Source: Filimonas effusa (GTDB taxonomy: Bacteria > Bacteroidota > Bacteroidia > Chitinophagales > Chitinophagaceae). Taken from it: DNA of 64,000 nucleotides. Both the position numbers and the translations under genes were made by a program. Every line of letters begins with the position of its first letter. The stretch's first letter is position 1. The stretch spans positions 868,001 to 932,000 of the forward strand of contig NZ_SDHZ01000002.1 in NCBI RefSeq assembly GCF_004118675.1, in the 5' to 3' direction. Below are positions 26,654-35,681 of the stretch, in pieces. The notes below the pieces were generated by a model. The model saw only the letters and a program-made list of their open reading frames with translations. It made no database searches and was not told the origin of the DNA.

Positions 26654-28918
26654 ATGCAGGAAACGCAACCGACAGTACCCGAACAGGTTTTACCGAAATA
26701 TACGCTAACAGAGGAGCAGGAAAAGAAAGAGATTCTGCGGCATTATCGTGCTTTATTGCGAAGCTTACGTCCCAAATTAAAAAGAGGCGACAAGGAGTTA
26801 TTACGACGCGCATTTGAAATGGCTGTGGATGCCCACAAAACCATGCGTCGGAAAAGCGGGGAACCCTATATTCTTCACCCGCTGGCGGTAGCGTCTATCT
26901 GCGTTGAAGAAATAGGCCTGGGTATAAGGTCCACTATCTGTGCCTTGCTGCACGATACGGTAGAAGATACCGATATCACACTGGATGATGTTGAACGGGA
27001 ATTTGGCAATGAAATAGCCCGGATCGTTGACGGGCTGACCAAGATCTCCAATGTAATGGATACCAACTCCAGTCAGCAGGCAGACAATTTCAAAAAGATA
27101 TTGATGACCCTTACGGATGATCCGAGGGTAATTCTGATAAAACTGGCCGACCGTTTACATAATATGCGTACGCTCGACTATATGAAGCGCGAAAAGCAGC
27201 TGAAAATAGCCAGCGAAACCATTTGGGTATACGCTCCCCTCGCGCACCGCATGGGTCTTTACGCTATCAAGACAGAAATGGAAGATCTGTCTATGAAGTA
27301 TATGGAACCCCAGCAATACAAGGAAATTGCACGTAAGCTGGCCGAAACAAAACGGGAACGTACACGCTACATCAATGAATTTGTAAAGCCATTAAAGGAT
27401 AAACTGGTACGTGCCGGTTTCGACTTTGAGATCTATGGCCGCCCCAAGAGCATACATTCCATTTGGAACAAGATCAAGAAAAAAGGAGTTGCCTTTGAAG
27501 AGGTATATGATCTTTTTGCAATACGGGTCATCCTAAATTCCGCTCCTGAAAAGGAAAAAGAAGAATGCTGGAAAGTGTATTCCATGATCACCGACGAATA
27601 TACCCCCTCGCCGGAACGCCTGCGCGACTGGCTCAGCAATCCCAAAAGCAATGGTTACGAAGCGCTGCACACTACTGTAATGGGCCCGCAGGGCAAATGG
27701 GTAGAAGTACAGATCCGGACCAAAAGGATGAACGAAATTGCCGAAAAAGGCCTCGCTGCCCACTATAAATACAAAGAAGGCAGCGGCGATGAGGACCGCT
27801 TCGACAAATGGTTCACCCAGATCCGTGAAGTGATCAGCGGACAGGATACCGATAGCGTCGATTTTCTGCAGGATTTCAAAACCAGCTTCCTGGCAGAGGA
27901 GATTTACGTTTATACCCCTAAAGGCGACGTAAAAATGCTGCCTGTTGGTTCCACCGCCCTGGATTTCGCCTTTTCAATTCACTCCGCTATCGGCAGTAAG
28001 TGTATTGGCGCCAAGGTAAACCATAAACTGGTGCCCATAGGCCATAAGCTGCGCAGTGGCGATCAGATAGAGATCATCACCAGCAATAAGCAGAAACCTC
28101 ATGAAGACTGGCTGAACCTGGTAGTAACGGCGAAAGCCAAGAGCAAGATCAAGGACGCCCTGAAAGAGGAAAAGCGGAAAATAGCCGAAGAAGGCAAATA
28201 CATTGCACAGCGGAAAATTGAAGGTGTAGGAGCCGCATTCAACCAGCATAATATAGAAGAACTGGTAAGCTTTTACAAGCTCCCCAGTCAGTTAGACCTT
28301 TTTTATAATATCACCGTCAAATTAATTGACTTAAAGGAACTTAAAGATTTTCAGGTCCTGGGCGACCGGCTGGAACCACCCAAACCCGTTAAACCGGTCA
28401 CAGAAGCTAAAACCGAGCACACCGAATATAAACCAACGCATAATAAAAAGGATTCAGAGCTCATTATCTTCGGCGAAAGCAGCGACAAGATCATGTATAG
28501 TCTTGCCAAATGCTGTAATCCTATTCCGGGCGACGATGTCTTCGGTTTTGTAAGTACAGGTAAAGGACTGATCATTCACCGTACTACCTGCCCCAATGCA
28601 ACACAAATGATGGCCAATTACAGCCATCGTATTGTAAAAACCAAATGGGCCAAGAATAAGGAGATTTCGTTCCTTACCGGAATTAAGCTGGTAGGACTGG
28701 ACGACGTAGGGGTTATTAATAAGATCACTAATGTGATCAGTGGTGAATTACGGATCAATATAGCCGGATTAACAATTGAATCGAAGGAAGGCCTGTTCCA
28801 GGGCTCTATAAAGGTATTTGTACACGACAAAGAAGAGCTGGACGAACTGGTGAACCGTTTAAAGCAGCTTAACGGCATACAAACGGTTGATCGTTTCGAT
28901 ACGGAAGAGATCCAGTAA
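26654..28918 (+). CDS. rel: Bifunctional (p)ppGpp synthetase/hydrolase (Rel/SpoT)
   Basis: Stringent-response enzyme of 754 residues. The order is the HD hydrolase domain (about 50-200, with LLHDTVEDTD), the synthetase domain (about 250-370, with DLFAIRVILN and NGYEALHTTV), TGS (about 415-475), a helical/zinc-finger-like region (KCCNPIPGD, about 620-628) and a C-terminal ACT domain (about 675-750). The intact HD motif and synthetase motifs suggest that both activities are present. A near-consensus box TAAATTCG lies at 26638-26645, 8 bp before the ATG. Divergent from the ABC exporter. Confidence 0.96.
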   Translation: MQETQPTVPEQVLPKYTLTEEQEKKEILRHYRALLRSLRPKLKRGDKELLRRAFEMAVDAHKTMRRKSGEPYILHPLAVASICVEEIGLGIRSTICALLHDTVEDTDITLDDVEREFGNEIARIVDGLTKISNVMDTNSSQQADNFKKILMTLTDDPRVILIKLADRLHNMRTLDYMKREKQLKIASETIWVYAPLAHRMGLYAIKTEMEDLSMKYMEPQQYKEIARKLAETKRERTRYINEFVKPLKDKLVRAGFDFEIYGRPKSIHSIWNKIKKKGVAFEEVYDLFAIRVILNSAPEKEKEECWKVYSMITDEYTPSPERLRDWLSNPKSNGYEALHTTVMGPQGKWVEVQIRTKRMNEIAEKGLAAHYKYKEGSGDEDRFDKWFTQIREVISGQDTDSVDFLQDFKTSFLAEEIYVYTPKGDVKMLPVGSTALDFAFSIHSAIGSKCIGAKVNHKLVPIGHKLRSGDQIEIITSNKQKPHEDWLNLVVTAKAKSKIKDALKEEKRKIAEEGKYIAQRKIEGVGAAFNQHNIEELVSFYKLPSQLDLFYNITVKLIDLKELKDFQVLGDRLEPPKPVKPVTEAKTEHTEYKPTHNKKDSELIIFGESSDKIMYSLAKCCNPIPGDDVFGFVSTGKGLIIHRTTCPNATQMMANYSHRIVKTKWAKNKEISFLTGIKLVGLDDVGVINKITNVISGELRINIAGLTIESKEGLFQGSIKVFVHDKEELDELVNRLKQLNGIQTVDRFDTEEIQ

Positions 28919-28923
28919 AAAAG

Positions 28924-28943
28924 CGGGCCGGAACAGCGGCCCG
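28924..28943 (+). terminator. GC-rich hairpin just after rel, no T-tract
   Basis: The arms CGGGCC and GGCCCG form a 6-bp stem with an 8-nt loop 5 bp after the rel stop. No T-run follows, so it may protect the 3' end or give weak termination only. Confidence 0.35.
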
Positions 28944-28970
28944 ATAGGCAGTTGGAGAGTTACGGCATTA

Positions 28971-29038
28971 TTTGACTGGGAATTGCAGAAATACTTTTGC
29001 CCGATTCATGCGTTTAAAGGGTCTACTGTTTATTTTTG
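28971..29038 (+). promoter_or_regulatory. Two tandem candidate promoters of purA
   Basis: P1: TTTG at 28971, 17 bp spacer, TACTTTTG at 28992-28999, a well-spaced -33/-7 pair. P2: TATTTTTG at 29031-29038, 26 bp before the purA ATG. Both -7 boxes match TAnnTTTG exactly. Confidence 0.5.
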
Positions 29039-29064
29039 CCACTCATTTTCAAAAAACAAACTCA

Positions 29065-30327
29065 ATGGTTGACGTAATTCTGGGGTTGCAGTGGGGTGAC
29101 GAAGGCAAAGGCAAGATTGTAGATTTCTTTGCTCCTAACTACGATATTATAGCCCGTTTTCAGGGCGGTCCTAACGCTGGACATACTTTATATGTAGGCG
29201 ACAAGAAAGTGGTGCTGCACCAGATCCCTTCCGGCATTTTTCATCAAAACACTGTAAACCTTATCGGCAATGGTGTTGTACTTGATCCCGTAACCTTAAA
29301 AAGAGAATGTGACACAGTTGCATCTTTCGGGATTGACGTAAGAAAAAACCTGTTCATTTCAGAAAGGACCAACCTGATCTTACCAACGCATCGCGCATTG
29401 GACAAAGCTTCTGAATCATCTAAAGGCGATAGCAAAATCGGCTCTACCTTAAAAGGTATCGGCCCTGCCTATATGGATAAAACCGGCCGGAATGCCATCC
29501 GCGTGGGCGACCTGCTTGACAAAAACTTTACTTCACAATATATCAAGCTGCGTTTAAAACATCAGAAGCTGCTCGATAACTTCCATTTCAATGAAGACAT
29601 TTCCGCCTGGGAAGACGAATTCTTTGAAGCATTGGAGTTCCTGCGCACATTGAATGTTGTTAACGGAGAATATTTCATCAACAATCACATTTCCCAGGGC
29701 AAAAAGGTTTTGGCCGAAGGTGCACAGGGTAGCATGCTCGATATCGATTTCGGCACCTTCCCGTTCGTAACTTCTTCCAACACCATCTCTGCCGGCGTAT
29801 GTAACGGATTAGGCGTTGCGCCTCAAAAGATCCGCGAAGTACTGGGTGTTACCAAAGCATACTGTACACGCGTAGGCAGCGGCCCGTTCCCAACAGAATT
29901 GCACGATGAGCAAGGCGAAGAATTACGCAAAACAGGCAACGAATTTGGTGCCACTACAGGCCGCCCGCGCCGTTGTGGCTGGATTGACCTGGTTGCATTG
30001 AAATACGCTTGTATGATCAACGGTGTGACCCAGGTGGTAATGACAAAAGCCGATGTGCTCGACGCATTTGAATCACTGAAAGTTTGTACTACATATAACG
30101 TCAACGGTGAAGAAAAAGCTGAAGTGCCATTCCAGATGACACGTGTTAACCTGGAACCTGTTTTCCAATCTTTCAAAGGCTGGAATCAGGACACTACACA
30201 AATTAAAAAAGCAGATGCTTTGCCGGAAGATATGACGCAGTATATTGCATTCATCAACAAATATGTGGGCGCTCCAATCCGTTATGTATCCAACGGTCCT
30301 GGACGCGACCAGATAGTAGCCTTATAG
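29065..30327 (+). CDS. purA: Adenylosuccinate synthetase
   Basis: GTP-dependent enzyme that joins IMP and aspartate on the route to AMP. The 420-residue protein starts MVDVILGLQWGDEGKGK with the characteristic phosphate-binding loop at about residues 8-16. Further motifs are GGPNAGHT (about 35-42) and TTTGRPRRCGWIDL (about 294-307). I chose ATG 29065, after promoter box P2; the frame continues upstream without homology. It lies downstream of rel, and purine and alarmone metabolism are linked, but the genes appear separately promoted. Confidence 0.97.
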   Translation: MVDVILGLQWGDEGKGKIVDFFAPNYDIIARFQGGPNAGHTLYVGDKKVVLHQIPSGIFHQNTVNLIGNGVVLDPVTLKRECDTVASFGIDVRKNLFISERTNLILPTHRALDKASESSKGDSKIGSTLKGIGPAYMDKTGRNAIRVGDLLDKNFTSQYIKLRLKHQKLLDNFHFNEDISAWEDEFFEALEFLRTLNVVNGEYFINNHISQGKKVLAEGAQGSMLDIDFGTFPFVTSSNTISAGVCNGLGVAPQKIREVLGVTKAYCTRVGSGPFPTELHDEQGEELRKTGNEFGATTGRPRRCGWIDLVALKYACMINGVTQVVMTKADVLDAFESLKVCTTYNVNGEEKAEVPFQMTRVNLEPVFQSFKGWNQDTTQIKKADALPEDMTQYIAFINKYVGAPIRYVSNGPGRDQIVAL

Positions 30328-30413
30328 TGTGCGGCACAAATTTGCGCACGTGCAAAAAAAATTTTTGTTGATTAAAAAACTCGTTGAAATTTTACGAAGT
30401 AATTTTTCGGAAT

Positions 30414-30890
30414 ATGGCAGCAAAACCAGTCAAAGAGAACAAAACTACAGGCCGCTCCTCTGCTGCGGCTAAAAACAGCGAAGAAAAACCATCCACAAAA
30501 TCTAAAGCACAATTAGAAGAGGATGATGATGATTTAGAAGACGATGACGACGACTTTGAAACCAAGTCTCCATCTAAAAAGTCAGCAAAAGCAGCTCCTA
30601 AAAAAGGCAAAAAAGACGCCGATGAAGAGGACGATGACGACGACGACGATGACGACATGGACGATGATGATGACTGGAACAAGGCTGAAGATGACGACGA
30701 CAACTGGGATCCCGATTTTGATGAATTCGATGTTCCTAAGTCTAAAGGAAAGAAATCTTCAGGTGGCGGCGGCGGTAGCAGCAAAAAAGGAGAAGATGAA
30801 GACGACTTTAAAGTAGATGAAGACTTCAAAGAGTTCGACCTCTTTGGCGATGATAACGGCGACTTCAACGATGACGACGACGACTTCTAG
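30414..30890 (+). CDS. Highly acidic low-complexity protein with a DDDDDF C-terminus
   Basis: A 158-residue protein, about two fifths Asp/Glu by count. After a Lys/Ser-rich N-terminus come three acidic blocks separated by Lys-rich linkers (for example KKSAKAAPKKGKK) and a GGGGG linker. The last third alternates acidic and aromatic residues (DPDFDEFD, DFKEFDLFGDD) and ends in five Asp plus Phe. It has no signal peptide or helix-rich domain and is likely intrinsically disordered. I do not recognise a named family. The acidic tail with a terminal Phe resembles the SSB C-terminal tip (DDDIPF) and nucleic-acid-mimic proteins; this is an analogy only. It lies between purA and pabB on the same strand. 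Confidence 0.82.
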   Translation: MAAKPVKENKTTGRSSAAAKNSEEKPSTKSKAQLEEDDDDLEDDDDDFETKSPSKKSAKAAPKKGKKDADEEDDDDDDDDDMDDDDDWNKAEDDDDNWDPDFDEFDVPKSKGKKSSGGGGGSSKKGEDEDDFKVDEDFKEFDLFGDDNGDFNDDDDDF

Positions 30891-30945
30891 TGTTGTGCTC
30901 AGAACTATTGAAGCATACCCAATTAAAGATCTGATCTTATTTAAG

Positions 30946-30992
30946 CAACAAATGCTAAGCTGGAGCCTCCAGTTTAGCATTTGTTGTTTTTT
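30946..30992 (+). repeat. 20-bp inverted repeat plus T-run overlapping the pabB start
   Basis: The left arm 30946-30965 and the right arm 30967-30986 are perfect inverted copies except for one G:U-type pair, and T6 follows at 30987-30992. It looks like a strong Rho-independent terminator for the acidic-protein gene, yet the only good pabB start (ATG 30952) and its first dozen codons lie inside it. The structure could terminate, attenuate, or hide the pabB start codon. Confidence 0.85.
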
Positions 30993-32211
30993 GGATAACA
31001 ATCAGTATGCGCAACCGCACCACAGCTATGAAAGTCTGCTGGCTGTTGGCCCTGTATCGGCATTCGCCCCTTCGCCGGAAATTATAAATGACGGCGCCGC
31101 ATTGCTGAATGCATTGCAGCAATACACGGAACAACACCAGGACTGGCTCTTCGGACATTTCAATTACAACTTTGCCGGAAGTGTTACCGGTGCATTATCT
31201 CCCGCAACTACCAGTGCACAGCGCCACGATTTCCCGGTGTGCTATTTGTTTCAACCCGACATAGTTATACAGCTGGAAGCGAGCCATGCAACAATCAGTT
31301 GCCTGCAAAGCAATCCCGCCGATGTTTACGCAAGCATATGCGCAACGCATATGAGCAATACTCCCGCACCAACAAAGTCCGGCATCACAATGCAACCCAG
31401 GTTTACGCGTGAGGAGTACTTACAAACAATTCAACAACTACAGCAACATATTCTTCGCGGCGATTGTTATGAACTCAATTTCTGTCAGGAGTTCTTTGCA
31501 ACAGATGTAACCATAAACCCGGAATTATTATATCAAAAACTAACCTCTCTCTCTCCTACCCCTTTCGCTGCCTATTACAAGTTAGGCAGCCAATATGCGC
31601 TTTGTGCCAGCCCTGAGCGTTATATCCGCAAAACAGGCAGTCAACTGATATCGCAACCAATCAAAGGCACCTCGGCCAGGATACCACATGATACTGCTGC
31701 CGATGAACAAAGCAGGCAAAACCTGTTGCACAGCGCAAAGGACAAAAGCGAAAACGTAATGGTGGTTGACCTGGTACGAAACGATTTGAGTAAAGTATGC
31801 GAAGAAGGATCTGTGCATGTGCCGGAGCTGTTTGGAATATACAGCTTTCCGCAGGTACACCAGATGATCTCGACAATAGAAGGCCGCTTACTGCCTGGCT
31901 TACATCTCAGGGAGGTGCTGGAAGCCAGCTTCCCGATGGGCTCTATGACAGGCGCTCCCAAGAAACGGGTAATGGAACTTATAGCGCAGTACGAACGCTC
32001 GGAACGTGGTTTATACTCCGGCTCTATTGGTTATATAAAGCCCGGCGGAGATTTTGATTTTAACGTAGTGATCAGGAGCCTTTTTTATAACACCATTACA
32101 CGATATCTGAGCTATCAGGTAGGCGGCGGCATTACATTCTATAGTGAAGCTTCCAGGGAATATGAAGAATGCCTTCTCAAAGCCAAAGCAATAGAGAAGG
32201 CAATTCAATAA
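30952..32211 (+). CDS. pabB: Aminodeoxychorismate synthase component I
   Basis: Chorismate-utilising enzyme that makes 4-amino-4-deoxychorismate, precursor of p-aminobenzoate and folate. Family motifs are PIKGTSAR (the Lys is characteristic of PabB as opposed to TrpE), VDLVRNDLSKV, PMGSMTGAPKKR and the C-terminal VGGGITFYSEASREYEE. From ATG 30952 the protein has 419 residues. A longer reading would start inside the acidic gene and add unrelated sequence. The N-terminus LSWSLQFSICCFLDNNQY looks like real coding sequence, so the hairpin here is within the gene. No pabA partner is adjacent. Confidence 0.9.
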   Translation: MLSWSLQFSICCFLDNNQYAQPHHSYESLLAVGPVSAFAPSPEIINDGAALLNALQQYTEQHQDWLFGHFNYNFAGSVTGALSPATTSAQRHDFPVCYLFQPDIVIQLEASHATISCLQSNPADVYASICATHMSNTPAPTKSGITMQPRFTREEYLQTIQQLQQHILRGDCYELNFCQEFFATDVTINPELLYQKLTSLSPTPFAAYYKLGSQYALCASPERYIRKTGSQLISQPIKGTSARIPHDTAADEQSRQNLLHSAKDKSENVMVVDLVRNDLSKVCEEGSVHVPELFGIYSFPQVHQMISTIEGRLLPGLHLREVLEASFPMGSMTGAPKKRVMELIAQYERSERGLYSGSIGYIKPGGDFDFNVVIRSLFYNTITRYLSYQVGGGITFYSEASREYEECLLKAKAIEKAIQ

Positions 32212-32233
32212 AATTATAATAAACGAAGTAAGG

Positions 32234-33343
32234 CTACAGCTTTACAACCAGTGTAGCAGTATCTGTATCAGGTCCGGCTAAAAACACACGCACACTTTCC
32301 TGCAGAATTTCCTGCCTGTGATCTTTAAACAGCGATAGTTTATCCAGTGGCAAACGCATGTCGTAAGTGCTGCCCTGTAAAAGAGCTTTATCAAAACCAG
32401 GATTCAGCTTATTGAATTCAGTTAGATCAAAACGCAGCCTGGTAGCAATCACTTTCGAATTGTATTTACCTGCAAGTGCCACCGTTTGGGTATTAGCCAG
32501 TTCCTCTTCAGTCAGCTGACGCTGCCCAAGGAGCACTGCAATATTATCCTTCTGGATTTTGGTTTCCGCCGCAGTGAGTGTGGTCCAGCCACCGCCGCCT
32601 TCAAAAATATAATGAGCGCCAATATATTTCTTTACATGCTTTCTTGTTTGCTCTGGCAGGAAAGATTGCAGCACCCAGAAATTACGGCTGCCCGACTTAC
32701 GGATGGCCTGTTTTACACGGCCAATACCACCATTATAAGCGGCAACAACCAGTAACCAGTCACCAAACTCGTCATAAAGCTCTTTCAGCAACTGACAGGC
32801 AACGTAAGTGCTTTTGGCAAAATCACGCCTTTCATCAACACCTTTTCCCATTTTCAGCTTAAAACGTTTTGCTTCATCGGGCATCAGTTGCCAGGGACCA
32901 ACAGCACCGGCACTGGATACAAGCCCTTTGCGCAGATGGCTTTCTATTACAGAAAGGTATTTCAACTCAACAGGCAGATCATTTTCAGTTAATATCTGGT
33001 CGTAAAGATCAAAATACTGCTTTCCCCAGACCTTCATCTTGTCAAATTCTTCGCCCTCCAGGCGAACATAGGCATTCACAAATTCTACCGCTTTGGGATT
33101 GATCTGGAAGAAACCCGGCGTAGCGGCATTATATTCCTGCCGGTCTCCAAACAGGCTTTTAAACCCTCTTACAGCAGTGCTGTCGTTGTTGCGTACTTTA
33201 TAAGGAACAGTTGGCTCGTTCCTGTCATTGGTAAATGACATCACCACCATACTGGCTATAATAAGTAAAAGAATACCCGGCGTGACCCTGGCTAAAAATA
33301 TGCGAAACTTCGCCCTGGCAAAAGAGCCCTTGCCTTGCATCAT
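32234..33343 (-). CDS. Lytic transglycosylase (MltD/SLT-like)
   Basis: Cell-wall enzyme that cleaves the MurNAc-GlcNAc bond. The 369-residue protein has an N-terminal membrane anchor or uncleaved signal (about residues 15-37) and an SLT domain at about 120-260. Motifs are IESHLRKGLVSSAGAVGPWQ, where the first Glu is the likely catalytic acid, and VVAAYNGGIGRV. A C-terminal region of about 100 residues carries no recognisable LysM signature. It faces pabB convergently, with 22 bp between stops. Confidence 0.9.
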   Translation of the reverse strand: MMQGKGSFARAKFRIFLARVTPGILLLIIASMVVMSFTNDRNEPTVPYKVRNNDSTAVRGFKSLFGDRQEYNAATPGFFQINPKAVEFVNAYVRLEGEEFDKMKVWGKQYFDLYDQILTENDLPVELKYLSVIESHLRKGLVSSAGAVGPWQLMPDEAKRFKLKMGKGVDERRDFAKSTYVACQLLKELYDEFGDWLLVVAAYNGGIGRVKQAIRKSGSRNFWVLQSFLPEQTRKHVKKYIGAHYIFEGGGGWTTLTAAETKIQKDNIAVLLGQRQLTEEELANTQTVALAGKYNSKVIATRLRFDLTEFNKLNPGFDKALLQGSTYDMRLPLDKLSLFKDHRQEILQESVRVFLAGPDTDTATLVVKL

Positions 33344-33429
33344 GTTTTTGCATTAAAAAGTGAAACAATAAATACTTCCTATCGAAGAGTATAGGCCGAA
33401 ATCAATCTATATTAAAAAACAATCTAATC

Positions 33430-34872
33430 TTAATTCTGTTCGCTCAGGTGTATTAACCTTTTGGAAAGGCGCAGCAAAGGTACTTCATTCATTTGAGAAG
33501 TCATGACCTGCATACCAAAAGGCATGCCAGATGTGTGTTTGAACAGCGGAAGAGAGATTCCGGGGATACCAACGAGGTTCGCAAAAACTGTATAAATGTC
33601 AGCAAGAAACATCTCGATAGGGTCATTACTCATTTCACCAAGGCGGAATGCCGGGGAGGGAACAGTGGGTGAAATGATGGCGTCGAAGCAATTAAAAACT
33701 TCCTGTGTTTTTTGGGTTAAAAGCTGTCTAACCTGCTGGGCTTTAGTGAAATAAGCATCATAGTAGCCAGAGCTGAGCACGAATGTGCCAAGCATGATCC
33801 GGCGTTTTACTTCTTTCCCAAAACCTTCGCTGCGGTTCTGTTTGTAAAAAGCTGTCAAATCTTCAGCTTCCTGTTTCGAGCGATAGCCAAATTTAACACC
33901 GTCGTAGCGCGACAAGTTGCTTGAGGCCTCTGCAGTGGTCAAAATATAGTAAGTAGGCACTACATAGTCAAGCAGCTCGAAATCAACAGCTTGTACTTGA
34001 TGGCCTGCATCTGTTAATTTTTTTGCAAAATCAAGAAATGCCGCCTTTATCTCTGGGTCGAGGCCCGGATGATCTATCGATTCTTTAAAATAAGCAAATT
34101 TGTAACGGGCCGTATCCTCGCCTTCAACAGCTGTAGCAAGGGGTATAGGAGCAGGACTGGCAGTGCTGTCATAGTCATCGGCACCAGCCATAGTTTCAAG
34201 CGCCAGCGCAACATCGTCAACCGAAGAACCAAAGATTCCAATCTGGTCAAACGACGAGGCATAGGCAATAAGTCCATAACGTGAAATACGCCCATAAGAG
34301 GGTTTAAGACCTATAATACCACAGAAATCAGCTGGCTGGCGTACAGAGCCACCGGTATCGCTACCGAGGGCAAGCATACACAAACCGGCCTGAACAGCTA
34401 CAGCAGAACCTCCTGAAGAACCACCAGGTACACGCTCGTTGTCAAGTGCATTCAACACAGGGCCATAAGCAGAATTCTCATTACTGCTGCCCATTGCAAA
34501 CTCATCGCAATTCTGACGGCCAATAATGATAGCGCCTTCCAAAAGAAGCCGCTCTACTGCTGTTGCGGTATAAATAGCTGTAAAACCTCCCAGGATACGG
34601 GAAGCGGCAGAGAGAGAATGCCCTTTGTAGCTGATAACATCCTTAATTCCAATCACCACGCCATGCAGCTTACCAGAGATACCTGCGTGCGCACGCGTCT
34701 GATCAAGCTCCTGCGCACGGGCAATAGCTTCTTCTGTAAAAACTTCTACAAAAGCATTCAGGTGGCGGGTGCTATCAATTTGCTGTAAATAATAATGAAC
34801 GGCCTCCACACAAGTGGTATCGCCGTTCACTAATGCATTATGATAGTCTTTGATGCTAGAGAACCGGAACAA
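33430..34872 (-). CDS. gatA: Asp-tRNA(Asn)/Glu-tRNA(Gln) amidotransferase subunit A
   Basis: Amidase subunit of GatCAB, which supplies ammonia to convert misacylated Glu-tRNA-Gln or Asp-tRNA-Asn. The 480-residue length is standard. The Ser-cisSer-Lys triad is in place: K77 (GIKDV), S152 in GGSSGGSA and S176 in GSDTGGSVRQPA. gatB and gatC are not adjacent. It begins 36 bp after tatA on the same strand and may share its transcript. Confidence 0.96.
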   Translation of the reverse strand: MFRFSSIKDYHNALVNGDTTCVEAVHYYLQQIDSTRHLNAFVEVFTEEAIARAQELDQTRAHAGISGKLHGVVIGIKDVISYKGHSLSAASRILGGFTAIYTATAVERLLLEGAIIIGRQNCDEFAMGSSNENSAYGPVLNALDNERVPGGSSGGSAVAVQAGLCMLALGSDTGGSVRQPADFCGIIGLKPSYGRISRYGLIAYASSFDQIGIFGSSVDDVALALETMAGADDYDSTASPAPIPLATAVEGEDTARYKFAYFKESIDHPGLDPEIKAAFLDFAKKLTDAGHQVQAVDFELLDYVVPTYYILTTAEASSNLSRYDGVKFGYRSKQEAEDLTAFYKQNRSEGFGKEVKRRIMLGTFVLSSGYYDAYFTKAQQVRQLLTQKTQEVFNCFDAIISPTVPSPAFRLGEMSNDPIEMFLADIYTVFANLVGIPGISLPLFKHTSGMPFGMQVMTSQMNEVPLLRLSKRLIHLSEQN

Positions 34873-34908
34873 AGGCTATAAAGAGATTAGAGATGAAAAA
34901 AGAAACGA

Positions 34909-35115
34909 TTACTGCTGAGTTGTTGTAGCAGAAGGAGCTTTGTCCTTCTCTTTAATGCCTTCTTCGAGTTCTTTCTTCACATTGTCTTTGGCATCATTAA
35001 ATTCACGGATACCACGTCCCAGTCCCCTCATGAATTCAGGGATCTTACGGCCGCCAAATAGCACCAGTACTACGACTGCGATCAGCAAAATTTCCTGGAA
35101 ACCCAAACTGCCCAT
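34909..35115 (-). CDS. tatA: Sec-independent protein translocase TatA/E
   Basis: Pore-forming component of twin-arginine export of folded proteins. The 68-residue protein has one short transmembrane helix (about residues 4-22), the FGGRKIPE hinge and an amphipathic helix with GLGRGIREF, then a charged tail. tatC is not in the window. Confidence 0.94.
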   Translation of the reverse strand: MGSLGFQEILLIAVVVLVLFGGRKIPEFMRGLGRGIREFNDAKDNVKKELEEGIKEKDKAPSATTTQQ

Positions 35116-35140
35116 AAAAATAAATTGAAGTTGTAAAAAA

Positions 35141-35148
35141 CAAAGGTA
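35141..35148 (-). promoter_or_regulatory. Putative tatA promoter -7 box
   Basis: On the minus strand this reads TACCTTTG, an exact TAnnTTTG match, 25 bp upstream of the tatA ATG and just after the rplS terminator. Confidence 0.5.
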
Positions 35149-35162
35149 TTACTTAAGACCTA

Positions 35163-35200
35163 ATAAAAAAGCGAAAGTTTAGCTATTTCCAAACTTTCGC
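35163..35200 (-). terminator. Terminator of rplS
   Basis: On the minus strand GCGAAAGTTT and AAACTTTCGC form a 10-bp stem with a 10-nt loop, followed by T6. Confidence 0.88.
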
Positions 35201-35232
35201 TTCCTATAATATATTCCGGTATCAGAAGGAAT

Positions 35233-35583
35233 TTAGATACGTTTTTCCTTAATTCTAGCACTTTTACCGCTACGCTCACGGAGGTAGTACAGTTTAGCAC
35301 GGCGAACCTTACCAACTTTGTTCAGCTGGATAGAATCGATATTTGGAGAAGCATAAGGGAATACCCTTTCAACACCTACGCCATCGGAAATCTTACGTAC
35401 GGTGAAAGTAGCGGTAGCGCCGTTACCTTGAGTTTTCAAAACGTCTCCACGGAAACTCTGAATACGTTCCTTGCCACCTTCCACAATTTTATAGTTAACG
35501 GTAACGTTGTCACCGGCTTTAAACTTCGGATATTCCTTCTTAGCGGTCAGTTGCTCGTGAACAAATTGAACTGCTGCATTCAT
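35233..35583 (-). CDS. rplS: 50S ribosomal protein L19
   Basis: Ribosomal protein at the subunit interface. The 116-residue protein shows the family core: [22 protein letters not shown], a GVGVERVFP segment and the C-terminal [18 protein letters not shown]. It stands alone with its own promoter and terminator; trmD and rpsP, its neighbours in many bacteria, are absent. It forms the left border of the glycan-utilisation region. Confidence 0.97.
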   Translation of the reverse strand: MNAAVQFVHEQLTAKKEYPKFKAGDNVTVNYKIVEGGKERIQSFRGDVLKTQGNGATATFTVRKISDGVGVERVFPYASPNIDSIQLNKVGKVRRAKLYYLRERSGKSARIKEKRI

Positions 35584-35603
35584 GACTAAAAATTTAAGGA
35601 CTG

Positions 35604-35634
35604 CAAAGGTAATGGTAAAAAATCAACTGTCAAA
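35604..35634 (-). promoter_or_regulatory. rplS promoter with -33 and -7 elements
   Basis: On the minus strand TTTG (35631-35634), a 19-bp spacer and TACCTTTG (35604-35611) match the Bacteroidota promoter layout well. It lies 20 bp upstream of the rplS ATG. Confidence 0.65.
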
Positions 35635-35681
35635 ATTAAAACGGATTCTTTCCGCACAAACCAAGGACAATTTCCTGCAAA

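Noticed and set aside
30392-30868. Serine-rich minus-strand open frame of 158 codons
   Set aside because: It is the reverse complement of the Asp-rich repeats (GAT/GAC read as ATC/GTC or TCA/TCG in other frames), so its low complexity is an artefact.
30817-30951. Longer pabB reading starting inside the acidic gene
   Set aside because: The added residues are a frame-shifted translation of the acidic repeats and would run through the intergenic gap.
35584-35681. Terminator expected after the PUL transcript
   Set aside because: No convincing hairpin with a T-tract was found between the GH2 stop and the rplS promoter.
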